NCBI GenBank assembly: GCA_963791615.1
Contig: CAWBTE010000008.1
Span: 1 to 64,000 of the forward strand
Reading direction: 5' to 3'
Source: CAILZL01 sp963791615
GTDB taxonomy: Bacteria; Pseudomonadota; Gammaproteobacteria; Steroidobacterales; Steroidobacteraceae
DNA: 64,000 nucleotides
The translations under genes and the position numbers were made by a program. The notes under the pieces are model-generated. The model did not search any database. It was not told the origin of the DNA and was given only the letters and a program-made list of their open reading frames with translations. This document shows positions 7,347 through 17,058 of this stretch, one piece after another; position 1 is the stretch's first letter, and the number at the start of each line of letters is the position of its first letter.

Positions 7347-10277
7347 CTACATGCGGTGACGGAAGCCCAGCGTGAAGTACCGACCAACGCCATCGTCACC
7401 CGGATAGGTGCCGTTCAGACCGGCGAAGGGGGCACCGGGAGACGCATACACCGGCGGATCCTTGTCGAACAGGTTCTGTATGTTGAAGTACAGCTCCGTC
7501 TTGCCCCCGAATTTTTCGAGCGTGTAAGCCACGTTCAAGTTGGTATAGGCCACCGACGCCAGACCCGAGGAGTTGACCACTATATCCCGACCATTGCTGC
7601 GGTCCGGATACCACTTCATGCCATCGCGCCAGCGCTCCAGCACACTGACCTTCAGGTTGTCGGTCAGCGACATGCTGGCCACCAATGTAGCGCGCCACTT
7701 GGGGTTACCCGTGATAGCCCCGGCGTTCTCGGTGGTAATTCCGCCGACCGTATCCACGTTGACGTTGCGGGGCTGGTAGCTGGTCAGCAGGCGCAGGTTG
7801 TACTCCTTGTCGAACATGCTGCCAGCGTAATTGAGCTCAAGATCAACGCCCTTGGTCCATTGGGTGGCGATATTCACCGGCGACGCGAATGTTCTGCGCA
7901 CATTGTTGGCTGCCGTTCTATCGGTGGCATTGATCGGCCGTTGGATCAGCGCGCACAGATTCGAGGTACCGCCGCTGTTACCGCAGGTCAACATCACTGT
8001 CTCGGCTGCACCATCATAGGTAACGATGGCGTCCTTCACCTTGATGTAGTAGCCGTCCAGGGCCACGCTGAAGCTCGGTGCCCAGTCAGGACGATAGACG
8101 AAGCCCGCCGTCACCGTATCCGCCAGTTCGGGGGTCAACCTTGAGTTGCCTGCGGCAAGCGTCGCTGCAGGCGTGTTAGGCGGCGTTGACAGATTTTGTC
8201 CGGTCCAGAAATCTGCACCGCTATAGCTGCCGACCACGCCGGGCTGATACAACTCATGCATCGTGGGGGCGCGGATGTCACGTGACCGGGTGCCGCGGAA
8301 CGTCAGCTCGTCGGTGATCTTCCAGTCCAGGCCGGCCTTCCAGCTGTTTACCGAGCCGCTGGTGGAATAGTCGGTGAAACGGAAAGCGCCGTTCAAGGAC
8401 AGATCCTTGGCCGCAGCAACATCGGCCAGCAGCGGCATATCAAACTCCAGCGCCGCTTCCTTTACGTTCAGTGACACTTCGGGACGGGCGTAGGTAAAGC
8501 CCTGGAAATACTTCTGGCTTTGACCGGGGTTGCAAGTGACGAGACGCAATCCGGTGCAATCCAGCGGAGTATTCACTCCAGCCGGTTCGACATCGGTTTC
8601 CACCTCGTAGCTCAACTTGCGTGCTTGCGCCGAAAACGCCATGTTGACCGGGCCTGCCCAGTTGTCGAAGGGCGAGCCTGCGACGAAGGCTTCCACATCA
8701 TTCATCTTGATGGTGGTGGTGTTGTTGAGCGTGTCAAAGATGTAGCCGGCCTCTTGCGACGTAATGCTCGGACCAAAGACGTTGTATGGCACGCAACCGG
8801 GATACAGGGTTGGATTGGTCAGCGTTACGTTGCAGACAATCTGGCCGTTGGCCGGATTGACCACGGCATCGAGGGCTGCGCCCAATTTCCGGGTATTCAT
8901 GGCATTGTTGACCGCCACATCCATCTTGTTGTCGCCGTGGATGAAGGCAAGCTCCCACTTCCAGCCCTCACCAAAGCTGCCGCTCAGGCCGGTGTCGATG
9001 TTGATGTTACGGCCATCGACTTCGGTGAGCTGTCGGTACTGCTGCATGCCCGGACCCGAGTGCACTTTATTGATGGTGAACGCGGTCACGGCATTGGTGC
9101 CGTTGGCGGTAAACAGGTTGCGAACCGCTGGGGTCAGGAAAGCATTGCTCACGAACACACGGTGGTTGTTGTTATTGTCCGAGGCTTGTGCAAGGGGAGA
9201 GGAAATCGCATAGCCGGCATTGTAAGTGTCAGTGGCCGACACCTTGACCCAGCCCTGCACCGAGTCGGTGAAGTCGTAATCCAGTCGGGCGAACAGCTGG
9301 TGCGAGTTCAGCTCAGCCTTGAGTGACTGATCGAAGTACGAACCCGAACCGCCCGACGCCTGGTTGGGTCCGGCGATGCCGGAGATAGGCACACCCGTAT
9401 CGCGAAGCGCCACCGCGCCAGAGTTCAAAAAATAATAATTGGCGAGCGGATTCGCAGGTCCGGAGTTACCAATCAGGCCGGCGAAAGAGGCATTCGGTCG
9501 GGTGCCGTTTGCGACCAGCATCCTCGCGGCAGAATAGCCCGCTGGGGAGGCCACCTGAGCCATCAACCAGCGATTGCGCCCCCATTCACGCTCCGAACGC
9601 GCGTCGATGCCTTCATCGCCGCGATATTCATAGCTGCCCATGATGTGTCCACGACCGCCGAACAGGTCAGCGCCACCGGCTACGCCGAGGGCATAGGTAT
9701 CGCCATCATTTTCCTGTGAGGTGCCGTACTGGCCATTGAATTTCAGACCGGTGAAGCCGGTATCGCTGATGAAGTTCACCACGCCGGTGACGGCGTCAGC
9801 ACCGTACACAGCCGAGGCGCCGCCGGTGACCACGTCCACACGCTTCAGCAGCAACTGCGGAATCATATCAACGCTCACCGTGCCATTGCCCGAGTTGGGC
9901 GACACGCGGTGACCATCGAACAGCACCAGATTGCGGGTCACGCCGAAGTTGCGCAGGTTGAGCACATTGCCCGAACCGTTGGCATTGCCAGCGTTGGCGC
10001 TGCCGTTGCCGATGCCGGACTGCTGACCCTGCGAGCTGGAAAACTGCGGCATGTCGTTCAGCTGGTCGGCCACAGTACCGGGACGTACGGCCTGCATTTC
10101 CTCGACGCTGACCACCGTGACCGGCGTGGGACTGTCATTGCCGTTGGTGACCACGCGCGAACCGGTGACAACGACTTCCTCCAATTCTGCTTCATTCGCT
10201 GCCGCATGTGTATTCGTCAAACCGAATACCAGTGCGTTTGCACCTAACAGCAGCGCCTGCCCAAAATGCTTGTTCAT
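7347..10277 (-). CDS. TonB-dependent outer-membrane receptor 1
   Basis: 976 residues: signal peptide (about 1-26, ending THAAA), a TonB-box-like ELEEVVVTGSRVVTNGND, a plug domain (about 50-180; LNLRNFGVTRNLVLFDGHR, GGASAVYGADAVTGVVNF), then a 22-strand-type barrel with FRGTRSRDIRAPTMHELY and a C-terminal GVGRYFTLGFRHRM. Imports large or scarce substrates across the outer membrane using TonB energy. The barrel carries the Cys pair seen in its paralogues (IVCNVTLTNP...GCVPYNVFGP). A GGGGA ribosome site precedes ATG 10277. It is more distant from receptors 2 and 3 than they are from each other, and its upstream region lacks the GTTAAC operator. Confidence 0.95.
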   Translation of the reverse strand: MNKHFGQALLLGANALVFGLTNTHAAANEAELEEVVVTGSRVVTNGNDSPTPVTVVSVEEMQAVRPGTVADQLNDMPQFSSSQGQQSGIGNGSANAGNANGSGNVLNLRNFGVTRNLVLFDGHRVSPNSGNGTVSVDMIPQLLLKRVDVVTGGASAVYGADAVTGVVNFISDTGFTGLKFNGQYGTSQENDGDTYALGVAGGADLFGGRGHIMGSYEYRGDEGIDARSEREWGRNRWLMAQVASPAGYSAARMLVANGTRPNASFAGLIGNSGPANPLANYYFLNSGAVALRDTGVPISGIAGPNQASGGSGSYFDQSLKAELNSHQLFARLDYDFTDSVQGWVKVSATDTYNAGYAISSPLAQASDNNNNHRVFVSNAFLTPAVRNLFTANGTNAVTAFTINKVHSGPGMQQYRQLTEVDGRNINIDTGLSGSFGEGWKWELAFIHGDNKMDVAVNNAMNTRKLGAALDAVVNPANGQIVCNVTLTNPTLYPGCVPYNVFGPSITSQEAGYIFDTLNNTTTIKMNDVEAFVAGSPFDNWAGPVNMAFSAQARKLSYEVETDVEPAGVNTPLDCTGLRLVTCNPGQSQKYFQGFTYARPEVSLNVKEAALEFDMPLLADVAAAKDLSLNGAFRFTDYSTSGSVNSWKAGLDWKITDELTFRGTRSRDIRAPTMHELYQPGVVGSYSGADFWTGQNLSTPPNTPAATLAAGNSRLTPELADTVTAGFVYRPDWAPSFSVALDGYYIKVKDAIVTYDGAAETVMLTCGNSGGTSNLCALIQRPINATDRTAANNVRRTFASPVNIATQWTKGVDLELNYAGSMFDKEYNLRLLTSYQPRNVNVDTVGGITTENAGAITGNPKWRATLVASMSLTDNLKVSVLERWRDGMKWYPDRSNGRDIVVNSSGLASVAYTNLNVAYTLEKFGGKTELYFNIQNLFDKDPPVYASPGAPFAGLNGTYPGDDGVGRYFTLGFRHRM

Positions 10278-10465
10278 TTAGTTTCCCCACTCTGAATAAA
10301 GGAACATATCCAACCGTCGACCTTGGTTTCGCGACGGCCCCGTAGTACATAGGGACGTTTTTTTTGAAAGTGGCTACCGCTTGGCCCGATTTTTTTATTT
10401 TTCCCTGGGTTTTTGTACCGTTCCAATGCCGCGATGCGCCCTTCAGCGAGACTTTGAACAGGTTC
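10278..10465. other. Intergenic leader of TonB receptor 1
   Basis: 188 bases between the amidohydrolase stop and the receptor start, both on the minus strand. Two T-rich tracts (near 10350 and 10392-10402) are visible, but no hairpin, no GTTAAC operator and no convincing promoter was found. Confidence 0.4.
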
Positions 10466-12147
10466 TCAGAAGCGAGATCCTGGCGCGGCATACACCCGTC
10501 TGCCACCGATAAAGGTCGCCAGTGGTCGCGTGGCAAGAATCTTTTCGTCCGGCACGGTCATGAGATCCTGATTGAGAATGACAAAGTCGGCGAGCATGCC
10601 GGAGGCGATCTGACCCTTGATCTTCTCCTGGAATGTGGCGTAGGCGGGGTTGACGGTGAAAATCCGCAGAGCCTCCTCGCGGCTGATTTTTTCGGAGGGC
10701 GTCACGATCTCACCGGTCTTGGTCTTCCGCGTCACGTAAAAATAGAATGGAATCATTAGATTGTTGGGCTCGTGTTCTTCAGCGTTGGGACTGGTGTAGT
10801 CACTGCCGCCAATGACATTGATCTTGTGGTCGATGAAGCCACGTATCGGGTTCTGGTGCGCCATTCGTTCCGGTGGCAATGGTGCACGAGCGGGCGGTTC
10901 GTAGCCTGCGTCCTGAACTGAAACAAGGACACCAAGCCGCGCCATCCGCTCCATCTGGGCCGGCGTGGCGAACATCACATGTTCCATATACCAGCGCTGG
11001 CCGCTTAGCGAGCTCTCGCTGTCGATGGCCTCGTACGCAGTCAAGGTCTGGTCGGTGGCCTGGTCGTAGGTAACGCCGCGCGCTGCATCAGCACCCACAT
11101 GCGGCCCTGTTCGCCAGCCCAGGCGACGCACCTCGCGGATATGAGCAGTGAATTCCTCCAGGGACGCCGAGCCGGGAGGCCAAGGCTCTTCGCTGGCGGC
11201 ATCCAGGAACAACCAAGGGTCATCGCGCTTCACCTCAGGCAAAGAACCCAGATAGTTTGCCGTCGCCAACTGCTCGGGATACTCAAGACCGAGCGCCATG
11301 CGGATCGTGAGCTTGCCTTCGCGCCGCATGCGTTGTAGCGCGGTCACGGCCTGCGGCCAGATGGATAACTCGCGTGTGCTGGTGATGCCCAATGCATTGC
11401 GTTTCGCCATAGCCTTGGTGACCATCATGTCTTCCACTTCGGGCGTCAGTGGTGGCAGCAGCGCCTCCATCATCTGCAGGCTGGTGGGATAACCGGGAGG
11501 CGCGCCAGTGGGCTCACCAGCTGGGTCAACTGGCACATTCGTACCGCCGAAAGTCGGGTTAGCCTTGCTGATACCAAGGCGCTTCAACGCAGCGCTGTTG
11601 ACCACGCCCTTGCCCTGTCGTGACCCCACCAGGGCGATAGGTATTTCGGCGGACACGGCATCGAGATCCCGACGCGTCGGCGCCGGCGAAATACTCCAAC
11701 CCAGCGTCGTGAATACAGTCTCGCCCGGTTTTGCCTTGGCGATGGCGGCACGCAGACGCGCCTGCATCTCAGCCACAGTCGTCACGCCGATCATGTCGAC
11801 GCCACGGAACTCGAATTTGGCTGAGTTCCACAGGTGGTCATGACTGTCCGACAGTCCGGGAATGACCGTCGCACCACGCAGATCAACCACGCGCGTGCCT
11901 GTACCCACCAGGGCCATAACGCTGGCATTGTCGCCCACTGCGACGAAGCGATCATCAGACACAGCAAAGGCCTCAGCGACTTCAGCCGCATCATTTACCG
12001 TAACGATCTTGCCATGATGATAGATCGCATCCGGCGAGCGTATTGCTGGCGCCTGCTGTCCCATGTCCGCGCAAGCACACAAACTTGCGGCAATCGCTGC
12101 CGCGACCAGCGGGCCAACTCGCAGATTGAGGCGAGAGAGAAAAACAT
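10466..12147 (-). CDS. Amidohydrolase (YtcJ-like, amidohydro_3), probable lipoprotein with indel in signal peptide
   Basis: The main frame gives 538 residues from TTG 12082: GKIVTVND, DLRGATVIPGLSDSHDHLW (HxH-type metal site), a TIM-barrel body, NVIGGSDYTSPNAEEH and the C-terminal GMLADFVILNQD typical of amidohydro_3 enzymes, which hydrolyse C-N bonds of amides or ureas. The start is odd. In-frame codons upstream read SRLNLRVGPLVAAAIAAS followed by LCAC, a lipoprotein signal, but lack a start codon. An ATG at 12147 with a good AGGGGAG site is one base out of frame, and adding one T to the 5-base run at 12140-12144 would join MFFLSRLN to the signal. I take 12147 as the true start, with a real or sequencing indel. 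Confidence 0.82.
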
Positions 12148-12239
12148 CCTCATTCTCCCCTTCATTGGCTCACACGAAACTGTCGAATTGATAACCAGCT
12201 CAGCACTGGCGGCAAGCAACACATCCGTTGCAACGCTTG

Positions 12240-14372
12240 TCATCGCTTTGGAACCGTGCCTTTGGCGGCAAAGGTCATCCCGTCACCGTAGAAATATTTG
12301 CCACCAAACTCTCCCTCGATGGTTACGTCCTCTCCGCCCTTCAGAAGGATGGTGTTGAACTCCGCGATCAGAGAATCACCGTCGAACCTCGTGCTGCTCG
12401 CAGCAATACCGTTGGATTTGATGGAACCGGGCTTGATGTCTTTTATGTAGCGGCTATCCATTGTCCTGGGGAATGTCACACGAGTGACCATGGTGGTCTT
12501 GCCGGGCACGATGCGCACGGTTGCTGACACAGGAGCATTGACCGGTAGCGAGATGAAAGAAGCATGTATCGAATCCCGATAGAAGCTGACAACCGGAGCA
12601 GGCGATAGCACCGGTGTGGGCGCCGGACCTCTGCCGCGGTGCGCGTCCGCCACCCCTGCGACAATCAGCCTGATGCGATGCCCTGCCTTGAAGACCCAGG
12701 AGATCGGCGCCATGTCAAACACCAGCTCGGTCGGCTGGCCAGGCACCAGCGGCTTGACGTCTTCAGCAAAGCTGCGGTGATAAGGCAGTCCCAGATTGTT
12801 GTAGGGAGGCTTGTTGAGCGCACGATGCGATGCTCGCAAACGACCATCGTCAGTTCCTGGCAACGCAGTAACCGTACCATCGGGTGCAATGTCGGCGAGA
12901 AAAGCCACGAAGTCGCCATCGATCGCCGTAGAAGAAATCCATAGATGCACGACGGGATGACCGGTCAACGTCGTATCGGCAGTCAACGGAGCGGTGGTGT
13001 AAGTCATGCCAAGTTGATTCTGATTGGCAGGTGTCACTTCATAGTTAACGGTGTATTGGTCCTTTGCACCGGTGTTTGCCGGCGCTGTGGCGCCAAGTGT
13101 GCCGTTGTTAACGCCGCCTTTCGAGCCATCCGCAGCGCTGGCACCAAAGTAATAATTGACATTTTTTGCAGTGGGCAACGGCCACTGCCAAGCAAACTGC
13201 CAAGCCTTTTCCTTTGGCTGATTGTAAGTGAAATAATAAATGGGTGGCTCATCCATGATGCCGTTCTTGACTCCCTTCAACCAGTAGTCGAACCAGCGCA
13301 ATTCTTCTGTGGTGATATTGAAAGTGTTTAGTTCGTTTTGCTTGTAATCACTACTCCAGTTGCAATGATTGCCCGGCGCAAAGATGGTTTTGACCGGACT
13401 CTTCAGGTTATGCATCTTGACCATGATGCCGAGCTTGGCCCGCTGGTCTTCACCGAAATTAGCCGATTGATAGGCAGGAATGTTTGCCTTGTTCAGGCGG
13501 TCGAAGTGCGTGAAGGTATTGACCTCAAGCCATGGCCTGAAGTTCTTGATGCCGAGGTAAGCCGCCATTTCCGGCGAAGCGCTATCGCGAAAAGGTGCGT
13601 AGCCGTAACCAAGATTTCTGCGATGCTCTTCCCTGGCGGCGCTCAACAATTTGCCATCGCGATCTTCGTCAACAGGAACCGCTTTCGTATCCTGCGCGGG
13701 GATCTCGCCGGGATAGGGCTGTAATGGCGGTGCCGGATCGAACATCGGCGTGATACCGCCCCAATCGTAATACTCGCTGGGGGCGCTCAACGGAACGATG
13801 GCTTTCAGGTGCGGCGGGTTGGTCGCAGCCGCCTGCCATTGCGAATGCCCCGTGGCGGAACAGCCCCACATGCCGATCTGGCTGTCAGACCAGGATTGCG
13901 CAGCGAGCCATTCAGTAATGTCGTAAGCATCCCAATATGCCCAGGGCATCCACTGATTGCGGTTGTAGTGAACGGCCGTGCCGAAGGAAGCATGGTTGCC
14001 ACGCATATCGGCCACAGCCACTATATAGCCATACTTGACAAGACCCAGTGCTGCACCCGGATATGACTCGGCAGTTGAGTCGCCACTGGAACTCCTGCGG
14101 TTGTAAGGCGTATTCATCCAGACAACCGGCAATCTCCCGGTAACAACAACACCTTTCAATGTGGGGCGTATCACGTCAATAGCTAGCCTGGTACCGTCCC
14201 GGACAGTCACATACTGCGATGTCAGTTTGTAGCCGTCGTATAGCACCGGGGAGTAACCGCTGTACTCACCCGGCTTTGACAAGGGTTCGGCAGCAACAAC
14301 GGACCCACTGATGGTCAGGAATCCGGTGAGTGTCATCAGCATCAGACCAACCGCTTCATTTTTCATGGTCAT
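12240..14372 (-). CDS. CocE/NonD-family secreted hydrolase (X-Pro dipeptidyl-peptidase S15 fold)
   Basis: 710 residues with a signal peptide (about 1-27, ending SGSVVAA). The alpha/beta-hydrolase core starts at TVRDGTRLAIDVIRP, with VVWMNTPYNRR, VAVADMRGNHAS, the nucleophile motif IGMWGCSATGHSQW (serine in GCSATG) and the histidine region FAPGNHCNWSSD. The C-terminal third (about 440-700) is a PepX-C jelly roll (HPVVHLWISSTAIDGDFVAF, GHRIRLIVAG). CocE-type enzymes hydrolyse esters such as cocaine or beta-lactam side chains; S15 members are peptidases. Probably periplasmic. It could start at ATG 14372 or 14366; neither has a good ribosome site. It precedes the amidohydrolase on the same strand (92-nt gap) and fits a hydrolytic cascade. 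Confidence 0.9.
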   Translation of the reverse strand: MTMKNEAVGLMLMTLTGFLTISGSVVAAEPLSKPGEYSGYSPVLYDGYKLTSQYVTVRDGTRLAIDVIRPTLKGVVVTGRLPVVWMNTPYNRRSSSGDSTAESYPGAALGLVKYGYIVAVADMRGNHASFGTAVHYNRNQWMPWAYWDAYDITEWLAAQSWSDSQIGMWGCSATGHSQWQAAATNPPHLKAIVPLSAPSEYYDWGGITPMFDPAPPLQPYPGEIPAQDTKAVPVDEDRDGKLLSAAREEHRRNLGYGYAPFRDSASPEMAAYLGIKNFRPWLEVNTFTHFDRLNKANIPAYQSANFGEDQRAKLGIMVKMHNLKSPVKTIFAPGNHCNWSSDYKQNELNTFNITTEELRWFDYWLKGVKNGIMDEPPIYYFTYNQPKEKAWQFAWQWPLPTAKNVNYYFGASAADGSKGGVNNGTLGATAPANTGAKDQYTVNYEVTPANQNQLGMTYTTAPLTADTTLTGHPVVHLWISSTAIDGDFVAFLADIAPDGTVTALPGTDDGRLRASHRALNKPPYNNLGLPYHRSFAEDVKPLVPGQPTELVFDMAPISWVFKAGHRIRLIVAGVADAHRGRGPAPTPVLSPAPVVSFYRDSIHASFISLPVNAPVSATVRIVPGKTTMVTRVTFPRTMDSRYIKDIKPGSIKSNGIAASSTRFDGDSLIAEFNTILLKGGEDVTIEGEFGGKYFYGDGMTFAAKGTVPKR

Positions 14373-14770
14373 GGTTCATTGAGAGTAAACGGCAAAGCCG
14401 ACTGGGGTGAAACGGCGAGCACAGCTGCCTGGATCGGTTCGCGTCGGTATTGGGGGGAGAACCCGATCGCTTGGCAACAGTGACGCTGCTCACCAATGTC
14501 AGGCAGCTGTGTGCCGGATACCTCACTTCCTGACGCAGGCGCACACGCCGTGCGTACGTGGAGCGTTGAAAACATTCCGTGGCATATCGTTGAGCTGCAC
14601 ACCGCTCCCGATGTCGGGCACTGCGGACCACAGGCCCGCATGACGACCCAAGCTGCCCAAGCTGATCATTATCCCCCCAGCTATAAGTCCTGACATCCGC
14701 GCGTCACGGCAAGCTGCCCTCACTGACGTGTGGCAACGACGTTGCCAATTAGAGTTCGAAGCTCCACATA

Positions 14771-14790
14771 TTGTCAACGATTATGTTCTA
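14771..14790 (+). promoter_or_regulatory. GntR-type operator-like element before the metallo-hydrolase gene
   Basis: TTGTCAACGATTATGTTCTA lies 58 bases before ATG 14848, with TAAAGC 17 bases after TTGTCA as a possible -10. The first half matches the island motif well; the second (ATGTTCTA) is degenerate. The rest of the 475-base intergenic stretch 14373-14847 holds no recognised gene. Confidence 0.5.
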
Positions 14791-14847
14791 CGTTAAAGCA
14801 TTCCTTAATGTCCACATTTTAACTATGCTTTGCTTTCGCAGACCGAC

Positions 14848-15912
14848 ATGGAAACCAGAAATATGGCAGGCCAGAGATTCTCCCGTTCATTCGCGGCACT
14901 CGTGCTGATCTGCTCCGTGGCAAACAGCGCCCAACCGCTGACTGAACAGCAGGCGGCGGGCGGACAGTTCAAGGTCGAAGATCAGGGAACCCGGATTCGG
15001 CCGGAGACGCAGGTGCATCTGGATGCAGCAGACAAGGCGGCCGGAAAGGACTTCATCGGTTCTCTGTTGCTGTGCAATCAGGCCAGACCACCCGCGCTGC
15101 GGCGTGTGATGCCTACTGCCGCCGAGTTGATCAACGAGGGCCGAACTGTGGGGCAACCGTTCGAACCTACGCGTGTGTTCGACAATCTGTACTACCTGGG
15201 CATCGCCAATGCGGCAGCCTGGGCAGTAGTTACTTCTGCTGGCATCATCGTCATCGACTCACTTAACAACAGATACAACTGGATCGACCACATCGAACCC
15301 GGCATGCGCAAGCTGGGACTCGACCCCACCCAGATCAAATATGTGGTGGTAACACATGGACATGGCGATCATTTCGGTGGCGCAGCGTATCTGTCACAGC
15401 GATATCGCGCGCGCATCATGATGAGCGATACCGACTGGTCGCTGGCGCCGAGCATGCTCGACAAGCCTTTCTTCGAAGCGGCGCCAGTACGGGATATAGT
15501 CATCAACGACGGCGACAAGCTCACATTGGGCGAGCAGACCCTCACCATGTACATCACGCCCGGCCATACCATGGGCAGCGTTTCTGTACTGATTCCTGTG
15601 ACTGACAAGGGCCGACCGCATGTTGCAGTGGTGTGGGGCGGCACGGGATTCAACTTCCCGCATACCCCTGCCCGCTTCAAGCAATACTCGGACTCCGCAT
15701 TGCGACTCATGAATCTCGGTCTGGCTGCAGGAGTCGATACGCCGCTCTCCGGTCATTCGGAAATTGACCGGGCCCAGCAGAAGCTCGCTCGCCTGCAACA
15801 GCGCGGTCCGAACGATTCGCATCCATTCGTCATCGGCCAGGATGGCATCAGACGCTTTTTCACCACGCTATCTGAATGCGCCCTGTCTTATGGCGCGCAG
15901 ATGTCGGAATGA
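14848..15912 (+). CDS. Metallo-beta-lactamase-fold hydrolase, secreted
   Basis: About 354 residues. A signal peptide (RSFAALVLICSVANSAQ) is followed by an extra N-terminal region (about 30-105) before the MBL fold: VFDNLYYLGIANAAAW, VVVTHGHGDHFGGAAY (HxHxDH zinc site), ITPGHTMGSVSV and SGHSEID. MBL-fold enzymes use one or two zinc ions to hydrolyse lactams, lactones, thioesters and similar bonds; B3-like lactamases are the nearest resemblance. The frame can begin at TTG 14830, but ATG 14848 or 14863 are better. It heads a rightward group with an aldo-keto reductase and a lactonase. A second MBL protein of different architecture is at 45104-46000. Confidence 0.87.
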   Translation: METRNMAGQRFSRSFAALVLICSVANSAQPLTEQQAAGGQFKVEDQGTRIRPETQVHLDAADKAAGKDFIGSLLLCNQARPPALRRVMPTAAELINEGRTVGQPFEPTRVFDNLYYLGIANAAAWAVVTSAGIIVIDSLNNRYNWIDHIEPGMRKLGLDPTQIKYVVVTHGHGDHFGGAAYLSQRYRARIMMSDTDWSLAPSMLDKPFFEAAPVRDIVINDGDKLTLGEQTLTMYITPGHTMGSVSVLIPVTDKGRPHVAVVWGGTGFNFPHTPARFKQYSDSALRLMNLGLAAGVDTPLSGHSEIDRAQQKLARLQQRGPNDSHPFVIGQDGIRRFFTTLSECALSYGAQMSE

Positions 15913-16053
15913 ATACTGCTTCAGCAACGATAAACAAATGGGTGGTGTCGCTGGGTTTCGCTGTTGGCGCATCAGCTTTGCGCCATGAGACTGGGAAAAT
16001 TCGAATCATTCACATCGCCATGCGCGATATTGACATCAGGAGCTGCTCACGTA

Positions 16054-17058
16054 ATGGATCAGATATCGTTCGGTAATTCGGGAATCGTCGTCAGCATCGC
16101 AGGCTTGGGCTGTGGCGGCTACAGTCGTCTTGGCGCTGGCAACGGCCTTCCGCCACAAAACTCGATCGACATTGTGCGCAAAGCATTCGACCTCGGCGTG
16201 ACCTTCATCGACACCTCGCCCTCTTACGAAAACGAGGCGCTCGTTGGCCAGGCGCTTGCCGGTATTCGCGATAAGGTCACGCTCTCGACAAAGTTCTCAA
16301 CCCTCAATCGCGCAGGTGCAGCCATCGACGGTCCCGCGTTGCGCCATTCGCTTGAAAAGTCGCTTGAACGACTGGGCACGGATTACGTCGACGTCTACAG
16401 CATCCAGTCCGTAACCGAGAGTACCTATGAGCACTGCTGCAACGAACTCCTGCCGACGCTGATCGATCTTAAGGAAGAAGGACTGGTGCGAACTTTCGGA
16501 CTGACTGAATGGTTCTTCGACGATACCTCGCACAAAATGGCTACGCGCGCGGTCGATGATGGTTACTGGGATTACTTACTGATGGGCTTCAACCTCCTCA
16601 ATCAGAGCGCCAGGAAATACGTGCTGCCGCGTGCAGCCGAGACCGGCGTTGCCATAGCCGTCATGTTCGCGGTGCGCAGAGCACTGTCGGATCGCGACGG
16701 ACTGCGACGACTCGTGGCAAAACTTGTCAAAGATGGTCAGCTCGATCCGAGTGGTATAGACCTCGAGCGTCCCCTGGATTTCCTGGTGGACGACGGCTCG
16801 TGCTCCTCTATCGTCGAGGCGGCCTATCGTTACTGTCGCCACGAGTCGCATGGTGGAGTGATCCTTACCGGAACCGGCAATACCAAACATCTGGAAGAGA
16901 ACATAAAGGCAATCAATCTTGGACCGCTTCCCGAAGAACATACGGACCGCCTCAAGCAGATCTTCGGCGGACTCGACACCTTGACGGGTCAGGAAGTCGT
17001 CGATGAATCGGGCGAACTCGTCAAAAAGCATGTTGCCGGAAAACCCAAAGGTGATTGA
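16054..17058 (+). CDS. Aldo-keto reductase family protein, catalytic His apparently replaced
   Basis: About 334 residues from ATG 16054 (MDQISFGNSGIVVS), 12 bases after AGGAG; the longer frame from 15964 has no AKR-like sequence. AKR features: GLGCGGYSRLG, AFDLGVTFIDTSPSYENEAL (Asp and Tyr of the tetrad), KVTLSTKFS (Lys), RLGTDYVDVYSIQSV and the cofactor-end VILTGTGNTKHLEENI. The position that normally carries the catalytic His (usually L-x-H) reads SIQSV, so it appears to be Gln. AKRs reduce carbonyls or oxidise alcohols and lactols with NAD(P)(H). The following lactonase overlaps by 56 bases, suggesting oxidation of a sugar-like lactol followed by lactone opening; that step is inferred. Confidence 0.87.
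   Translation: MDQISFGNSGIVVSIAGLGCGGYSRLGAGNGLPPQNSIDIVRKAFDLGVTFIDTSPSYENEALVGQALAGIRDKVTLSTKFSTLNRAGAAIDGPALRHSLEKSLERLGTDYVDVYSIQSVTESTYEHCCNELLPTLIDLKEEGLVRTFGLTEWFFDDTSHKMATRAVDDGYWDYLLMGFNLLNQSARKYVLPRAAETGVAIAVMFAVRRALSDRDGLRRLVAKLVKDGQLDPSGIDLERPLDFLVDDGSCSSIVEAAYRYCRHESHGGVILTGTGNTKHLEENIKAINLGPLPEEHTDRLKQIFGGLDTLTGQEVVDESGELVKKHVAGKPKGD

Noticed and set aside
7191..8144. 317-codon rightward frame across the hydrolase leader and TonB receptor 1
   Set aside because: It is mostly antisense to the receptor and has no family resemblance.
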